This document shows positions 7,658 to 15,420 of a stretch of 17,881 bases of DNA, piece by piece. The stretch lies in the NCBI GenBank assembly GCA_003695745.1, contig RFHW01000109.1:1-17881 (forward strand). The letters run 5' to 3'. Numbering within the stretch: position 1 is the first letter of the stretch; every line of letters starts with the position of its first letter. Source of the DNA: Methanobacteriota archaeon (GTDB taxonomy: Archaea > Hydrothermarchaeota > Hydrothermarchaeia > Hydrothermarchaeales > SZUA-236). Position numbers and translations under genes: made by a program. The notes under the pieces were generated by a model. That model ran no database searches and was not told the DNA's origin. It was given only the letters and a program-made list of their open reading frames with translations.

Positions 7658-8482
7658 ATGTACCTCCTGGAGGTGCTCATCGAGTCTTTCCAGCTGCTCA
7701 GGAAGGAGCCCAGGATATATGTCCCAAGGATATTCACAACGATCCTCTACACCCTCTTCCTGCTCTATGCAGCAGACCTTTCTCTGAGGCTTGGCGGCGC
7801 CCTTAACAGGGAGATGTCCGTGGCACAGGCCGCGGGGACCTCTCCAGACCCTGCCGGGGTTCTAACCCGCTTTCAGGGCGAGATCCTTTTCTTTCTCGCC
7901 CTCTTTCTCCTCGTCTTTGCCGTTGACATGCTCTCCTACGGGATGTATGCAAAGATAGTTGAGGACTATTATACAGAGCGGAAGGTGAGGCTTAAAGAGG
8001 CTTTTTATGAGGCCCTTGGCAGGATAAAGACCCTCTTCCTCCTGGGCCTGCTCCTGCTGACGGCGCTCGGCCTCATACTCTTTGCATACTCCCTTCTCGG
8101 CGCCGCATACATGCTCACAGGCAGCCCGGTCTTCCTGGCCCTGGCAGCCCTCCTTATCATCGGGGCCCTCGCCTTCTTTGCGGTGGCCTTCTTCTTCTCA
8201 GTGCCCGTGGCAGTCCTGGAGAGAACAGGCCTGACCGAGGCAGTTGCAACAAGCATGTCCCTTGGCATGAAAAACAAAGGCGACCTGGTGAAGATCAACT
8301 TCCTCTTCGCCGGTCTGATACTCGCCACCCTGGGAGCGGCGATGGCCGCCGATTTCAAAGGCAGGCTCGGGGCAGCTGCCATAGCGGCCTTCATAGCCGG
8401 GAGGCTGCTGCAGGCCGTGGTCTACACCTATATCAGCGTTGTGAACCCCTCTCTTTATCTGAAAATAGAGGAGACCGCCTAG
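7658..8482 (+). CDS. Polytopic membrane protein, unknown function
   Basis: 274 residues with about six hydrophobic helices: roughly 24-44, 70-92, 125-150, 158-185, 210-232 and 236-258. An amphipathic N-terminus (LLEVLIESFQLLRKEPRIYV) precedes the first helix. The layout resembles the membrane proteins related to the glycerophosphodiester phosphodiesterase membrane domain and DUF7847, which are widespread in archaea and have no known activity, but I see no diagnostic motif. The ATG at 7658 follows an AAGGAG at 7641-7646 with longer than ideal spacing. It is the last gene of the argD operon and ends in the CTAG shared with the convergent AN1 gene. Its link to amino-acid synthesis, for example as an exporter, is speculation. 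Confidence 0.75.
   Translation: MYLLEVLIESFQLLRKEPRIYVPRIFTTILYTLFLLYAADLSLRLGGALNREMSVAQAAGTSPDPAGVLTRFQGEILFFLALFLLVFAVDMLSYGMYAKIVEDYYTERKVRLKEAFYEALGRIKTLFLLGLLLLTALGLILFAYSLLGAAYMLTGSPVFLALAALLIIGALAFFAVAFFFSVPVAVLERTGLTEAVATSMSLGMKNKGDLVKINFLFAGLILATLGAAMAADFKGRLGAAAIAAFIAGRLLQAVVYTYISVVNPSLYLKIEETA
8479..8482. other. CTAG shared by two convergent stop codons
   Basis: The palindrome CTAG holds the TAG stop of the membrane protein (8480-8482, plus) and the TAG stop of the AN1 gene (8481-8479, minus). The two genes thus overlap by four bases tail to tail, leaving no room for separate terminators between them. Confidence 0.9.
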
Positions 8483-8814
8483 AGGGCCCTGGAGATGATG
8501 CCGAGGAGCAGGATGAGCAGGAGTATCAGGGCGGCCACGAGTTTTTCGTCCACGTCGAAGTGGCTGGCCGGCGCCTCACCATCCCTTTCGCCGCCAAATC
8601 TCTCAATCTCCATGACGCCGGGCACCTCATAGGCCGCTTTATAAAGAGGGGGCTGCGTTGACCGCGCCCCTTGTCTGGAGAGCCACCTTTCCCTTGAGAA
8701 TCCCCTGCAGCCGTGTTTCTCAGGGAGGCGGTGATCCCCGCAGAACGCCTCGCCGCAGTAGCTGCATGTGAATGGCAGCAGCTCCTCTTTGGAACAATAA
8801 GCGCACCTGGCCAT
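8479..8814 (-). CDS. AN1-type zinc-finger protein with C-terminal membrane anchor
   Basis: 111 residues from ATG 8814. The N-terminus has a complete AN1 pattern: C4-x2-C7, C17-x2-C20, C25-x2-H28, H34-x-C36, with the characteristic AFCGDHRLPEKHGC. A charged, poorly conserved middle (about 45-88) leads to one hydrophobic helix at the very C-terminus (LVAALILLLILLLGII, then SRAL), so the protein is predicted to be tail-anchored with the zinc finger in the cytoplasm. A longer reading frame to 8880 exists, but it overlaps the AAA+ gene and lacks protein-like sequence before MARCAYC. The gene lies 22 bases after the AAA+ ATPase stop, so the two are probably co-transcribed. Eukaryotic AN1 proteins (ZFAND family) recruit p97/Cdc48 and the proteasome; a similar adaptor role here is inference. 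Confidence 0.88.
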   Translation of the reverse strand: MARCAYCSKEELLPFTCSYCGEAFCGDHRLPEKHGCRGFSRERWLSRQGARSTQPPLYKAAYEVPGVMEIERFGGERDGEAPASHFDVDEKLVAALILLLILLLGIISRAL

Positions 8815-8836
8815 AATCACGCCGGCATAAAGGGGG

Positions 8837-9940
8837 TCAGGTGAACATCTCGCCCGGCGGCCTTGAAAGGGCGAGGTCAATCTCCTTCAGCGCCTCATCC
8901 AGATGGCGCTCAACGATCTTTTCGGCGTCCTCAAGGATGGCCCTGTAAAGGGCGCCCTTCAGCAGCTTTTCCTTGAGATCCCGCCCTGAGAAGCCCTCGG
9001 TCCTTGACAGGTACCTGCCGAGGTCTGCATCCACCTCCATGGGCAGGGTCCTCACATAGTGCTTCAGGATGGCAAGGCGCTCGTCCTTTGTGGGTATCTT
9101 GAACTCCAGCTCCTCCTCAAACCTGCTCCGAATCGCCCGGTCGAGGAGCGCAGGGCTGTTGGTGGCTGCAATGGTGACCACACCAGGGTTCTCCTTCACC
9201 CCGTCAAGCTCTGAGAGAAGGGCGTTCACCACCTCTGCCACATCGCCCCGCACAGACTGGTAGGCGCGGTCGAGACCCACCGCGTCCACCTCGTCTATGA
9301 AGACTATGGCCGGCGCAGAGTCGGCGGCCATGGAGTAGAGCTCATGTATCCTTTTTGAGCCATCCCCCACGAACTCGCCCACAAGGTCTGTGGCGCGGAC
9401 CTTGAAGAAACGGGCCTTCACCTCGTTTGCAAGGGCCTTTGCTGTCATGGTCTTGCCTGTGCCCGGCGCCCCGTGGAAGAGGACGTTCTTGGGCGCCCAC
9501 CCGCCAAAGCTCTCCGGGTCTTCAAGATACTTCATCACGATCTTGCACTTCCTCTTCACATGGCCGTGGCCGATCACATCTTTAAGCTTCACACCCCCCT
9601 CCACAGCGCCCCTGTCCTCTTTCACCTCCGGCTTTTCGATCTCCACAATGGTGTCTTCTGCGATCTTCACAACACCTGAGGGAAGGACCTTTGTCACCTG
9701 ATAGGCGAAGTCAGGGATCACCCGCTGGTCAAAGAGATAGTCGCCTGTGGCGATCACGCTCCCCATCCACTGCTCCTTAGCATAGATCTCGAAGAGGTCC
9801 TCCCGCTCCACGTTCACAAAGTAGTTGCGGTGAAGCTCTTTAATGGGGAAGCCTACCGGTTTGAGCCGGACAAACCTCGCAGGCCGGGCATAGGTCTTCT
9901 CCACAACAAGCCGTCTTGCCTGCTTGGTCTTCACCGGCAC
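8837..9940 (-). CDS. AAA+ ATPase (euryarchaeal Cdc48/PAN-related single-ring type)
   Basis: 367 residues from GTG 9940. Residues about 1-115 form a non-ATPase N-domain with a beta-rich pattern, and the AAA+ module follows: Walker A GAPGTGKT at 157-164 (K163), Walker B IVFIDEVDA with D216 and E217, sensor 1 in VVTIAATNSPALLD, arginine-finger region AIRSRFEEEL, and sensor 2 in TEGFSGRDLKEKLL. This is a complete, probably active hexameric unfoldase or remodelling ATPase. It lacks the coiled coil and HbYX tail of PAN (it ends GEMFT), so it is not the standard proteasome activator. No good ribosome-binding site precedes GTG 9940; the open frame extends to an ATA at 9964 with GGAGGG seven bases upstream, so the real start may be there. 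It is followed by the AN1 gene. Confidence 0.9.
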   Translation of the reverse strand: MPVKTKQARRLVVEKTYARPARFVRLKPVGFPIKELHRNYFVNVEREDLFEIYAKEQWMGSVIATGDYLFDQRVIPDFAYQVTKVLPSGVVKIAEDTIVEIEKPEVKEDRGAVEGGVKLKDVIGHGHVKRKCKIVMKYLEDPESFGGWAPKNVLFHGAPGTGKTMTAKALANEVKARFFKVRATDLVGEFVGDGSKRIHELYSMAADSAPAIVFIDEVDAVGLDRAYQSVRGDVAEVVNALLSELDGVKENPGVVTIAATNSPALLDRAIRSRFEEELEFKIPTKDERLAILKHYVRTLPMEVDADLGRYLSRTEGFSGRDLKEKLLKGALYRAILEDAEKIVERHLDEALKEIDLALSRPPGEMFT

Positions 9941-9971
9941 CCATCTGTCAAGGTAGGTCTGTATGCTCTAT

Positions 9972-9977
9972 CCCTCC
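9972..9977 (-). promoter_or_regulatory. Strong ribosome-binding site pointing to an ATA start for the AAA+ ATPase
   Basis: GGAGGG on the minus strand ends seven bases before an in-frame ATA at 9964, right after a TAG stop at 9970-9968. No ATG, GTG or TTG lies at a suitable distance in this frame; the nearest is GTG 9940, about 30 bases away. The added residues would be (M)QTYLDRWV before the annotated start. Confidence 0.45.
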
Positions 9978-10002
9978 AGTCAAAGCTGGTCGATAGGAGA
10001 GG

Positions 10003-10013
10003 ATAATTTTAAT
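10003..10013 (-). promoter_or_regulatory. Candidate TATA box of the AAA+/AN1 unit
   Basis: ATTAAAATTAT on the minus strand. A start site about 26 bases from its centre falls near 9982, leaving a leader that includes the GGAGGG at 9977-9972. Confidence 0.4.
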
Positions 10014-10054
10014 GTCTAAAAAATTTTATGTAAAGGCCCTCTCCGCAAAAAGAA

Positions 10055-10064
10055 TTTATAAAAA
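10055..10064 (+). promoter_or_regulatory. TATA box of the thpR-cca operon (leaderless start)
   Basis: TTTATAAAAA is centred about 25 bases before the ATG at 10084. That spacing puts the transcription start on the ATG itself, and no ribosome-binding site precedes it, so the first gene is probably read from a leaderless mRNA. Confidence 0.55.
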
Positions 10065-10083
10065 GCCCATCTTCATCTTAGCC

Positions 10084-10623
10084 ATGCGAGCATTCATCGC
10101 CTGCGAGGTCTTTCACGAAGGGGTTGGCGAGGTCGTTGAGGAGATCAAGAAGACGGGCGCCGACATCAAGTTCGTGGAGGCTGAGAACACCCACGTGACC
10201 CTCAAGTTCCTCGGCGAGATAGGGGACGCGGCCGTGGAGGAGGTGGGGAGGGCGCTGGAGGAATCCTGCGCCGGCATGCCTCCCATGGTGGCGCGGCTCA
10301 CAGGACTGGGGGCCTTTCCAAACACCGGCTATGTGCGGGTGCTCTGGATCGGCGTCATCTGCCCTGAGATGGAGGGGCTTCAGAGAAGGCTCGACGACGC
10401 CCTTTCCAGGATCGGCTTCAGGCGTGAGAAGGGGTTTAAAATGCACCTGACCATCGGCAGGGTGAGGTCTGCCCGGAACAAAGAGCGGCTTGTGGAGGCG
10501 CTCAGGAGAAGGAGGGACATGGAGATAGGCTCGGTGACGATAGATGCGGTGAAGCTCAAAAAAAGCGAGCTCACACCAAAGGGCCCGGTGTACACAGACC
10601 TAAAGGAAGTCAGGCTATGTTAG
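10084..10623 (+). CDS. thpR: RNA 2',3'-cyclic phosphodiesterase / 2'-5' RNA ligase
   Basis: 179 residues from ATG 10084, the usual size. The family opens 2',3'-cyclic phosphate ends to 2'-phosphates and, in vitro, joins tRNA half-molecules through 2'-5' bonds. Both catalytic HxTx motifs of the 2H phosphoesterase fold are present: HVTL at 37-40 (in THVTLKFLGE) and HLTI at 121-124 (in MHLTIGRV). The N-terminus MRAFIACEV is the family's usual opening. An upstream in-frame ATG at 10012 would add 24 residues across the TATA box and is rejected. Its stop overlaps the cca start by seven bases, and the pairing with cca, another tRNA 3'-end enzyme, is a common archaeal arrangement that supports a role in tRNA end processing or repair. 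Confidence 0.93.
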   Translation: MRAFIACEVFHEGVGEVVEEIKKTGADIKFVEAENTHVTLKFLGEIGDAAVEEVGRALEESCAGMPPMVARLTGLGAFPNTGYVRVLWIGVICPEMEGLQRRLDDALSRIGFRREKGFKMHLTIGRVRSARNKERLVEALRRRRDMEIGSVTIDAVKLKKSELTPKGPVYTDLKEVRLC

Positions 10624-11972
10624 AGGATGTGCTGAAGAGGATCAGACCCACGGAAGAGGAGAAATCCGCCATGGCAGAGGTCTGCGCCCGGCTCCTGGAG
10701 AAGGTGGCTGGAAGGCTTATGGAGGTGGATGGAGACCTCACCGCAGAGGTGCTCGGCTCTGTTTCAAGAGACACGTGGCTTGCCCGGGAAAAGGACATAG
10801 ATCTTTTTGTGAAGTTCCCCACCACCTATTCGAAGAGGGAGCTTGAGGAGACGGTGACGGCCCTCGGGAAAGAGCTCCTTGAAAAGGTGGAGAAACGCTT
10901 TGCCGAGCACCCCTATATACGGGGGAGGTTCGAGGGCTATGATGTGGAGATCATACCCTGCTACGAGGTGAAGGCCGCCACAGAGAGGGTCTCGGCCGTT
11001 GACAGGACGCCCTTCCACGACCGCTTTGTGAGGGAGAACCTTGGCGGGCGGGCAGATGAGGTGAGGCTCCTGAAGCAGTTCCTCAAGGGCATCGGGTGCT
11101 ATGGCGCCGAGGCGAGAACGGAGGGCTTCTCAGGATACCTCTGCGAGCTTCTCATAATCAGATACGGCTCCTTTGAGGAGACCCTCAGGGCGGCCTCGAA
11201 ATGGCGGCCTCCGGTGAGCATCGGCCTGAAAGGGGCAAAACCCTGCTGGGAGGGGCAGACACAGCCGGCGCCCATGTCCTTCCCGGACCCCACTGACAGC
11301 CAGCGGAACGTGGCAAGCGCCCTCTCCATGGACAGGCTCTCCCTCTTCATATATGCCGCCAAGGAGTTCCTGAGAGAGCCGAGGCAGACCTTTTTCTTCC
11401 CCAACAGACGAAAGGCCGATGCCAGGAGGGTTGTGGAGAGGCTCAGGGAGCGCGGGACATGGCTTGTGGCGCTCTCTTTCACGGCCCCGGATGTGATCGA
11501 GGACATCCTCTACACACAGCTCAGGAAGACGGTGAGGACCCTTGAAAGGCTCCTCTCAGAGAGGGACTTCACAGTGATCCAGAGCGGCTTCCATGCAGGT
11601 GAGAGGATAACCGTGGCCTTTGAGCTTGAGAGCCCGGCCCTCCCAGCGGCACGGCTCCATCAGGGACCGCCTGTGAACTCCCCCAGGGAGGAGGATTTCC
11701 TCAGGAAGCACCGTGGCTCTGAAAAGGCCCTTGGCCGGCCCTTTATCAGAGGGGACAGGTGGGCGGTCTTTCTGAAAAGGGAGCAGAGGGCCGCTGAAGG
11801 GCTCATAAGGGATTTTCTGTCCCAGAGAGGTCTCCGGAGAAAGGGGATACCAAGCTACATGGCAGGGGAGATCGAAAAAGGGTTTTCCATCCTCACAGCC
11901 GAGGAGGCTGTAAAGGAAAACCCGGGGCTCTATGCAGAGCTCTTTGACCCCCTGTTCCCATGGGAGGTATAG
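10617..11972 (+). CDS. cca: CCA tRNA nucleotidyltransferase, archaeal class I
   Basis: 451 residues, the normal archaeal length. It adds or repairs the 3'-terminal CCA of tRNA without a nucleic-acid template. The nucleotidyltransferase core is intact: G47-S48 in EVLGSVSRDTW, the metal-binding pair D60 and D62 in KDIDLFVKFP, and the third carboxylate D109 in YDVEIIPCYEV. The TPFHDRFVREN and LLKQFLKGIGCYGAEA-type segments that follow are typical of archaeal CCA enzymes, and the C-terminal tail holds the tRNA-binding body and tail domains. The ATG lies inside the thpR coding end (7-base overlap), and its TAG is directly followed by the ATG of the MutS-like gene, so all three are likely one transcript. 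Confidence 0.96.
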   Translation: MLEDVLKRIRPTEEEKSAMAEVCARLLEKVAGRLMEVDGDLTAEVLGSVSRDTWLAREKDIDLFVKFPTTYSKRELEETVTALGKELLEKVEKRFAEHPYIRGRFEGYDVEIIPCYEVKAATERVSAVDRTPFHDRFVRENLGGRADEVRLLKQFLKGIGCYGAEARTEGFSGYLCELLIIRYGSFEETLRAASKWRPPVSIGLKGAKPCWEGQTQPAPMSFPDPTDSQRNVASALSMDRLSLFIYAAKEFLREPRQTFFFPNRRKADARRVVERLRERGTWLVALSFTAPDVIEDILYTQLRKTVRTLERLLSERDFTVIQSGFHAGERITVAFELESPALPAARLHQGPPVNSPREEDFLRKHRGSEKALGRPFIRGDRWAVFLKREQRAAEGLIRDFLSQRGLRRKGIPSYMAGEIEKGFSILTAEEAVKENPGLYAELFDPLFPWEV

Positions 11973-14024
11973 ATGTTTGAGGCCCTGGAAGAGATAAAAG
12001 GCATAGGCGGGAAGGTGAAGGAGCAGCTGCTCACCTATTATGGGGGTGAGGAGGAGGCCCTTAGGTCCCTTGAGAAGGAGGAGTTTGAGCGGCTTCTTGA
12101 GGCAGGGCTCTCCCTTCCAAAGGCCGCCGAGATAGCGCGCAGCGTCTGGTCAGCTAAAAGGGGCTTTTCCTACGCCACCATGCTGCGCACGCCTGAGATA
12201 CGGGAGGTCTTCAACAGGATACTGGAGGCCCTGAGAAGCTACCCAAGGACGGGCTTTGGAAGGGTGGCGGTAGGCCTCTTCTACCCGACTAAAGACGAGG
12301 CCGAGGTAAAAAGAAGGCTCCAGTATGTGAGGGAGTGCGCAGACCTTGCAGGGAGGCTTGAAGACAAAAGGGAGGAGGTGGACGCCCTTCTCTCACAGGT
12401 CGCCCCCCTCAAAGGAGGCAGCCCGGGTGTTGAGGACACCATCGCTGTGGAGGACAGGGAGCTTTATGAGACCCTGCTCCAGAGACTCAGGGGCAGGGCA
12501 CAGGTCATTCTCATCGAATCGCCTGAGGACCTGGAGTACCTCAGGGACTCAGAATTCATAAGGTACCTCCAGAGGAACGCCCGCTTCTCAGACTCGGCCC
12601 TCGCCCTCCCGCAGGTGGAGCCGGTGTATGAGGATGATATGGAGTCCATCGTCCCGGAGGAGGCGCTCTCCTTCTTCGGCAGAAACAGGGGATCCATAGC
12701 CGCATCTGTGAGGATCGCCCGGCTTTCAGGCGACCCGGAAACGGCGGCCGACGCCAAGGCGCTTTCACAGGACCTTGAGGCCATAGAGGGACTTGATGCC
12801 GGCGGCAGCATAAAGGCGCCGAAGGAGGGCCCAGACCTTGCCTTTGCCCTGGAAAACCTGGAGGAGACGGCTCAGCGGCTCCTTGAAGATGCCAACAGGG
12901 AGGTCTCTGAGAAGACGGCGGCCATGTCATTCAAAGGCGACGAGTTGCTGGGGATGCTGCTTTCAACAGGCAGGGGGGGCGGCATCCAAGGCCTCCCCGG
13001 AGAGTTCATTGAGCTCCTTCACACAACAGCCGCCCACTGCGAGAGACGTCTTGCAGAGGCCCTCGGCATCGCAGAAGAGTGGACAAGGGACCTCTTCTCA
13101 AGGGACACCTATCCACTGGAGCTGGATCAGGAGAGGCTTGCAGAGACAGGGACCAGTCTCACCGTGGAGAAGAGGAAAAGGGATTTTGAGGCCAAGAAGG
13201 CCCTTGCAAAGAGGCTTGCGCCGCACATCCCGGCGGCAAAGAGGCTTGTGAGAAAGGCGATGGACCTTGACCTCAGGCTCTCCCTGGGGCGGTTCTACCT
13301 TGACCGCGGGCTCACCACCCCTGAGCTGCAGACCCGGACAGGCATAGGATTCAAAGAGGGCGTGAACATACATCTGAAGGGCAGGGACATCCAGCCTGTG
13401 AGCCATGTCCTGGGCAGCTGCGCCCTCTTCCCGGAGCACAGCGAGCGGGCCGTGGTGATAACGGGTGCCAATTCAGGGGGCAAGACCACCCTCCTCGAGC
13501 TCATAGCCCAGACCGCCCTCATGACCCACATGGGCCTTGGCGCCCCCGCAAAAGAGGCCGCCACCGCCCTTTTCGACGAGATATACTATTTCGGCAAGGG
13601 ACAGGGAACGGATGCAGGCGCCTTTGAAAGCCTTCTCAAATCCTTTGAAGACCTCGCCCGCTCATCTAAAAAAAGGCTTATCCTTGCCGATGAGATCGAG
13701 GCCATAACAGAGCCCGGGGCCGCAGCCAAGATACTCTCCGCCATACTGGACTGGTTCAAAGAGGATGAGAACACCATCATCGCCATGGTCACCCATCTGG
13801 GCGAGGACATTTCAGAGCACACAGGCGCCGGGATCAGGATAGACGGCATAGAGGCAAGGGGCCTTGACGAGGACCTCAACCTCATCGTGAACAGGAATCC
13901 GGTGCTGGGCAGGCTGGCAAAGTCGACGCCTGAGCTCATCGTGGAGCGCCTGAGCAGGGCCTCGCCGAACAAAGACTTCTACAAAAGGATACTGGATAGA
14001 TTCTCGCCTCCACGAAAGCTTTAA
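11973..14024 (+). CDS. MutS-related ATPase with N-terminal helix-hairpin-helix
   Basis: 683 residues. The N-terminus (about 1-60) carries a helix-hairpin-helix pair (EEIKGIGGKVKEQLLTYY and LSLPKAAEIARSV), a non-specific DNA-binding module. The middle is helical, with charged stretches around 110-150 and 385-435 that look like the MutS core and clamp region, but no mismatch-recognition domain I. The C-terminal ABC-type ATPase of the MutS superfamily is clear: Walker A GANSGGKTT at 498-506 (K504), Walker B LILADEIEA (D573, E574) and the MVTHLGE histidine switch. The usual GTS after Walker B is replaced by AIT. This is not canonical MutS; it fits the archaeal MutS2-like group of unknown role (recombination control or branched-DNA handling). 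ATG 11973 abuts the cca stop, with GGGAGG just upstream. The stop codon overlaps the ftsZ TATA box. Confidence 0.88.
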   Translation: MFEALEEIKGIGGKVKEQLLTYYGGEEEALRSLEKEEFERLLEAGLSLPKAAEIARSVWSAKRGFSYATMLRTPEIREVFNRILEALRSYPRTGFGRVAVGLFYPTKDEAEVKRRLQYVRECADLAGRLEDKREEVDALLSQVAPLKGGSPGVEDTIAVEDRELYETLLQRLRGRAQVILIESPEDLEYLRDSEFIRYLQRNARFSDSALALPQVEPVYEDDMESIVPEEALSFFGRNRGSIAASVRIARLSGDPETAADAKALSQDLEAIEGLDAGGSIKAPKEGPDLAFALENLEETAQRLLEDANREVSEKTAAMSFKGDELLGMLLSTGRGGGIQGLPGEFIELLHTTAAHCERRLAEALGIAEEWTRDLFSRDTYPLELDQERLAETGTSLTVEKRKRDFEAKKALAKRLAPHIPAAKRLVRKAMDLDLRLSLGRFYLDRGLTTPELQTRTGIGFKEGVNIHLKGRDIQPVSHVLGSCALFPEHSERAVVITGANSGGKTTLLELIAQTALMTHMGLGAPAKEAATALFDEIYYFGKGQGTDAGAFESLLKSFEDLARSSKKRLILADEIEAITEPGAAAKILSAILDWFKEDENTIIAMVTHLGEDISEHTGAGIRIDGIEARGLDEDLNLIVNRNPVLGRLAKSTPELIVERLSRASPNKDFYKRILDRFSPPRKL

Positions 14025-14030
14025 ATATAT
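14020..14030 (+). promoter_or_regulatory. TATA box of ftsZ, overlapping the end of the MutS-like gene
   Basis: TTTAAATATAT includes the TAA stop (14022-14024) of the preceding gene. It lies about 44 bases before the GTG, predicting a start site near 14051 and a short leader. A second A/T string at 14040-14050 is closer but less TATA-like. Confidence 0.5.
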
Positions 14031-14056
14031 AGGGCCTTCAATTTAATTTACTTTTT

Positions 14057-14062
14057 AGGAGG
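14057..14062 (+). promoter_or_regulatory. Ribosome-binding site that fixes the ftsZ GTG start
   Basis: AGGAGG is a full match to the anti-Shine-Dalgarno sequence, six bases before GTG 14069. It decides for the GTG over the internal ATGs at 14123 and 14156. Confidence 0.8.
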
Positions 14063-14068
14063 CCTAAA

Positions 14069-15187
14069 GTGGAAAGCATCATTGGTGAGGCAGTTAGAAG
14101 GAGCGAGGCGGCGGAGAAGAAGATGGGGAGAAGCACCAGAAAGACTAGCGTTGACATGGAGCTCGAGGAGATACTCTCAGAGCTGCGCTCACGCATCGTT
14201 GTGATAGGCTCAGGAGGGGCCGGCTGCAACACCATCTCACGGCTCATGGAGGTGGGCATCGACGGCGCCACAGCGATCTCCATGAACACCGATGCGCAGG
14301 ACCTCCTCTATTCATATGCCGATGAGAAGATATTGATCGGCAAGCGGCTTACAAAGGGGCTTGGTGCAGGGAGCATGCCACAGATCGGGGAGGAGGCAGC
14401 AAGGGAGAGCGAAAAGGAGATCAGCCAGGCCGTTCAGGGCGCTGACATCGTCTTCCTCACATGCGGCCTTGGCGGCGGCACAGGCACAGGCAGCCTGCCG
14501 GTGATCGCGAACATAGCAAAGAAAGCGGGGGCCCTTACCGTTGCCATCGTGACCTTCCCATTCACCATGGAGGGCATCAGGCGCAAGGAGAACGCCGAGA
14601 TGGGCCTTGAGAAGCTCAGGAAGGAGGTGGACACGGTCATAGTCATACCCAACGACCGGCTTCTCGAGATAGCCCCGAGGCTCCCGCTGGGCGCCGCCTT
14701 CAAGGTGGCCGATGAGATCCTTGTGCGGGCGGTGAAGGGGATTACAGAGCTCATCACAAAACCGGGCCTTATAAACCTCGACTTCGCGGACGTGCGCACC
14801 GTGATGGAGGGCGGCGGCGTGGCCATGATCGGCATGGGAGAGAGCAACAGCGAGAACAGGGCCGTTGAAGCCATTGAGAAGGCCATCAACAGCCCGCTCC
14901 TGAGCGTGGACATCACAGGCGCGAAGGGCGCCTTGATAAACGTGATCGGCGGCAGCGACCTCACCCTTGAGGAGTCTGAGAAGGTGGTTGAGGTGGTCTC
15001 CCAGCGCCTTGACCCGAGGGCGAACATCATCTGGGGCTCCATTGTGGATCCCGATCTTGAAGGGGTGCTCAGGGTGATGCTCGTTGTAACTGGCGTCCGC
15101 TCAAAACAGATTCTCGGCCAGAGGGCGCCCATCACAAGGGAAGAGACAAGCCTCAAGGACGAGCTTGGCATTGATTTTATTGACTGA
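14069..15187 (+). CDS. ftsZ: Cell division protein FtsZ
   Basis: 372 residues. This GTPase assembles into the division ring on the inner face of the membrane. Nucleotide-binding marks: [12 protein letters not shown] near residue 48, the tubulin signature GGGTGTG at 135-141, and MNTDAQDL. The T7 loop that completes the active site of the neighbouring subunit is NLDFAD at 236-241. About 40 residues precede the GTPase core, with a basic stretch ([11 protein letters not shown]), similar to other archaeal FtsZ. The acidic tail ends DELGIDFID, which may be the partner-binding peptide. Which archaeal paralogue group (FtsZ1 or FtsZ2) it belongs to is not decidable here. It is followed by secE after 12 bases, the conserved euryarchaeal ftsZ-secE order. 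Confidence 0.97.
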   Translation: MESIIGEAVRRSEAAEKKMGRSTRKTSVDMELEEILSELRSRIVVIGSGGAGCNTISRLMEVGIDGATAISMNTDAQDLLYSYADEKILIGKRLTKGLGAGSMPQIGEEAARESEKEISQAVQGADIVFLTCGLGGGTGTGSLPVIANIAKKAGALTVAIVTFPFTMEGIRRKENAEMGLEKLRKEVDTVIVIPNDRLLEIAPRLPLGAAFKVADEILVRAVKGITELITKPGLINLDFADVRTVMEGGGVAMIGMGESNSENRAVEAIEKAINSPLLSVDITGAKGALINVIGGSDLTLEESEKVVEVVSQRLDPRANIIWGSIVDPDLEGVLRVMLVVTGVRSKQILGQRAPITREETSLKDELGIDFID

Positions 15188-15199
15188 AGACAGGACGAT

Positions 15200-15394
15200 A
15201 TGGAGACAAAGGAGATAACCGATTTTGTGCGCTCCACCTTCAAGAGCTGGGAGCGTGTTCTGAGGCTTTCAAGAAAACCGAGGCGGGACGAGTTCATCGC
15301 AGTGACGAAGATAACGGGCCTGGGAGCGCTCGTGGTCGGCGTAATCGGCTTCCTCATACGGATGGCGGTGCAGATAATAAACTATGTGCGGTGA
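15200..15394 (+). CDS. secE: Protein translocase subunit SecE (Sec61 gamma)
   Basis: 64 residues, the normal archaeal size. It clamps the two halves of the SecY channel in the membrane. The N-terminal amphipathic helix (residues about 8-25, [19 protein letters not shown]) is followed by the conserved KPRRDEF turn and one transmembrane helix (about 38-60, [17 protein letters not shown]). It lies 12 bases after the ftsZ stop. In most archaea spt5 (nusG) and ribosomal protein genes follow secE; here the next gene is on the opposite strand. Confidence 0.93.
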   Translation: METKEITDFVRSTFKSWERVLRLSRKPRRDEFIAVTKITGLGALVVGVIGFLIRMAVQIINYVR

Positions 15395-15420
15395 AAAGGC
15401 AGTTAAGACGTGTTGGAGGT

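Noticed and set aside
8815..8880. Longer N-terminus for the AN1 protein
   Set aside because: It would overlap the AAA+ gene by 44 bases and adds sequence with no family resemblance; the AN1 finger starts right after ATG 8814.
10012..10083. In-frame upstream ATG extending ThpR by 24 residues
   Set aside because: The extension runs across the TATA box and is Lys/Tyr-rich without family similarity; the family begins at MRAFIACEV and the TATA spacing fits ATG 10084.
14434..15357. 307-codon open frame on the minus strand across ftsZ and secE
   Set aside because: It is Ser/Thr/Arg-rich, has no motif, and lies opposite two certain genes; it is a by-product of GC-rich codon use.
15395..15420. Remnant of spt5/nusG after secE
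   Set aside because: The 26 bases before the convergent cytochrome stop are too short and show no KOW or NGN-like coding.
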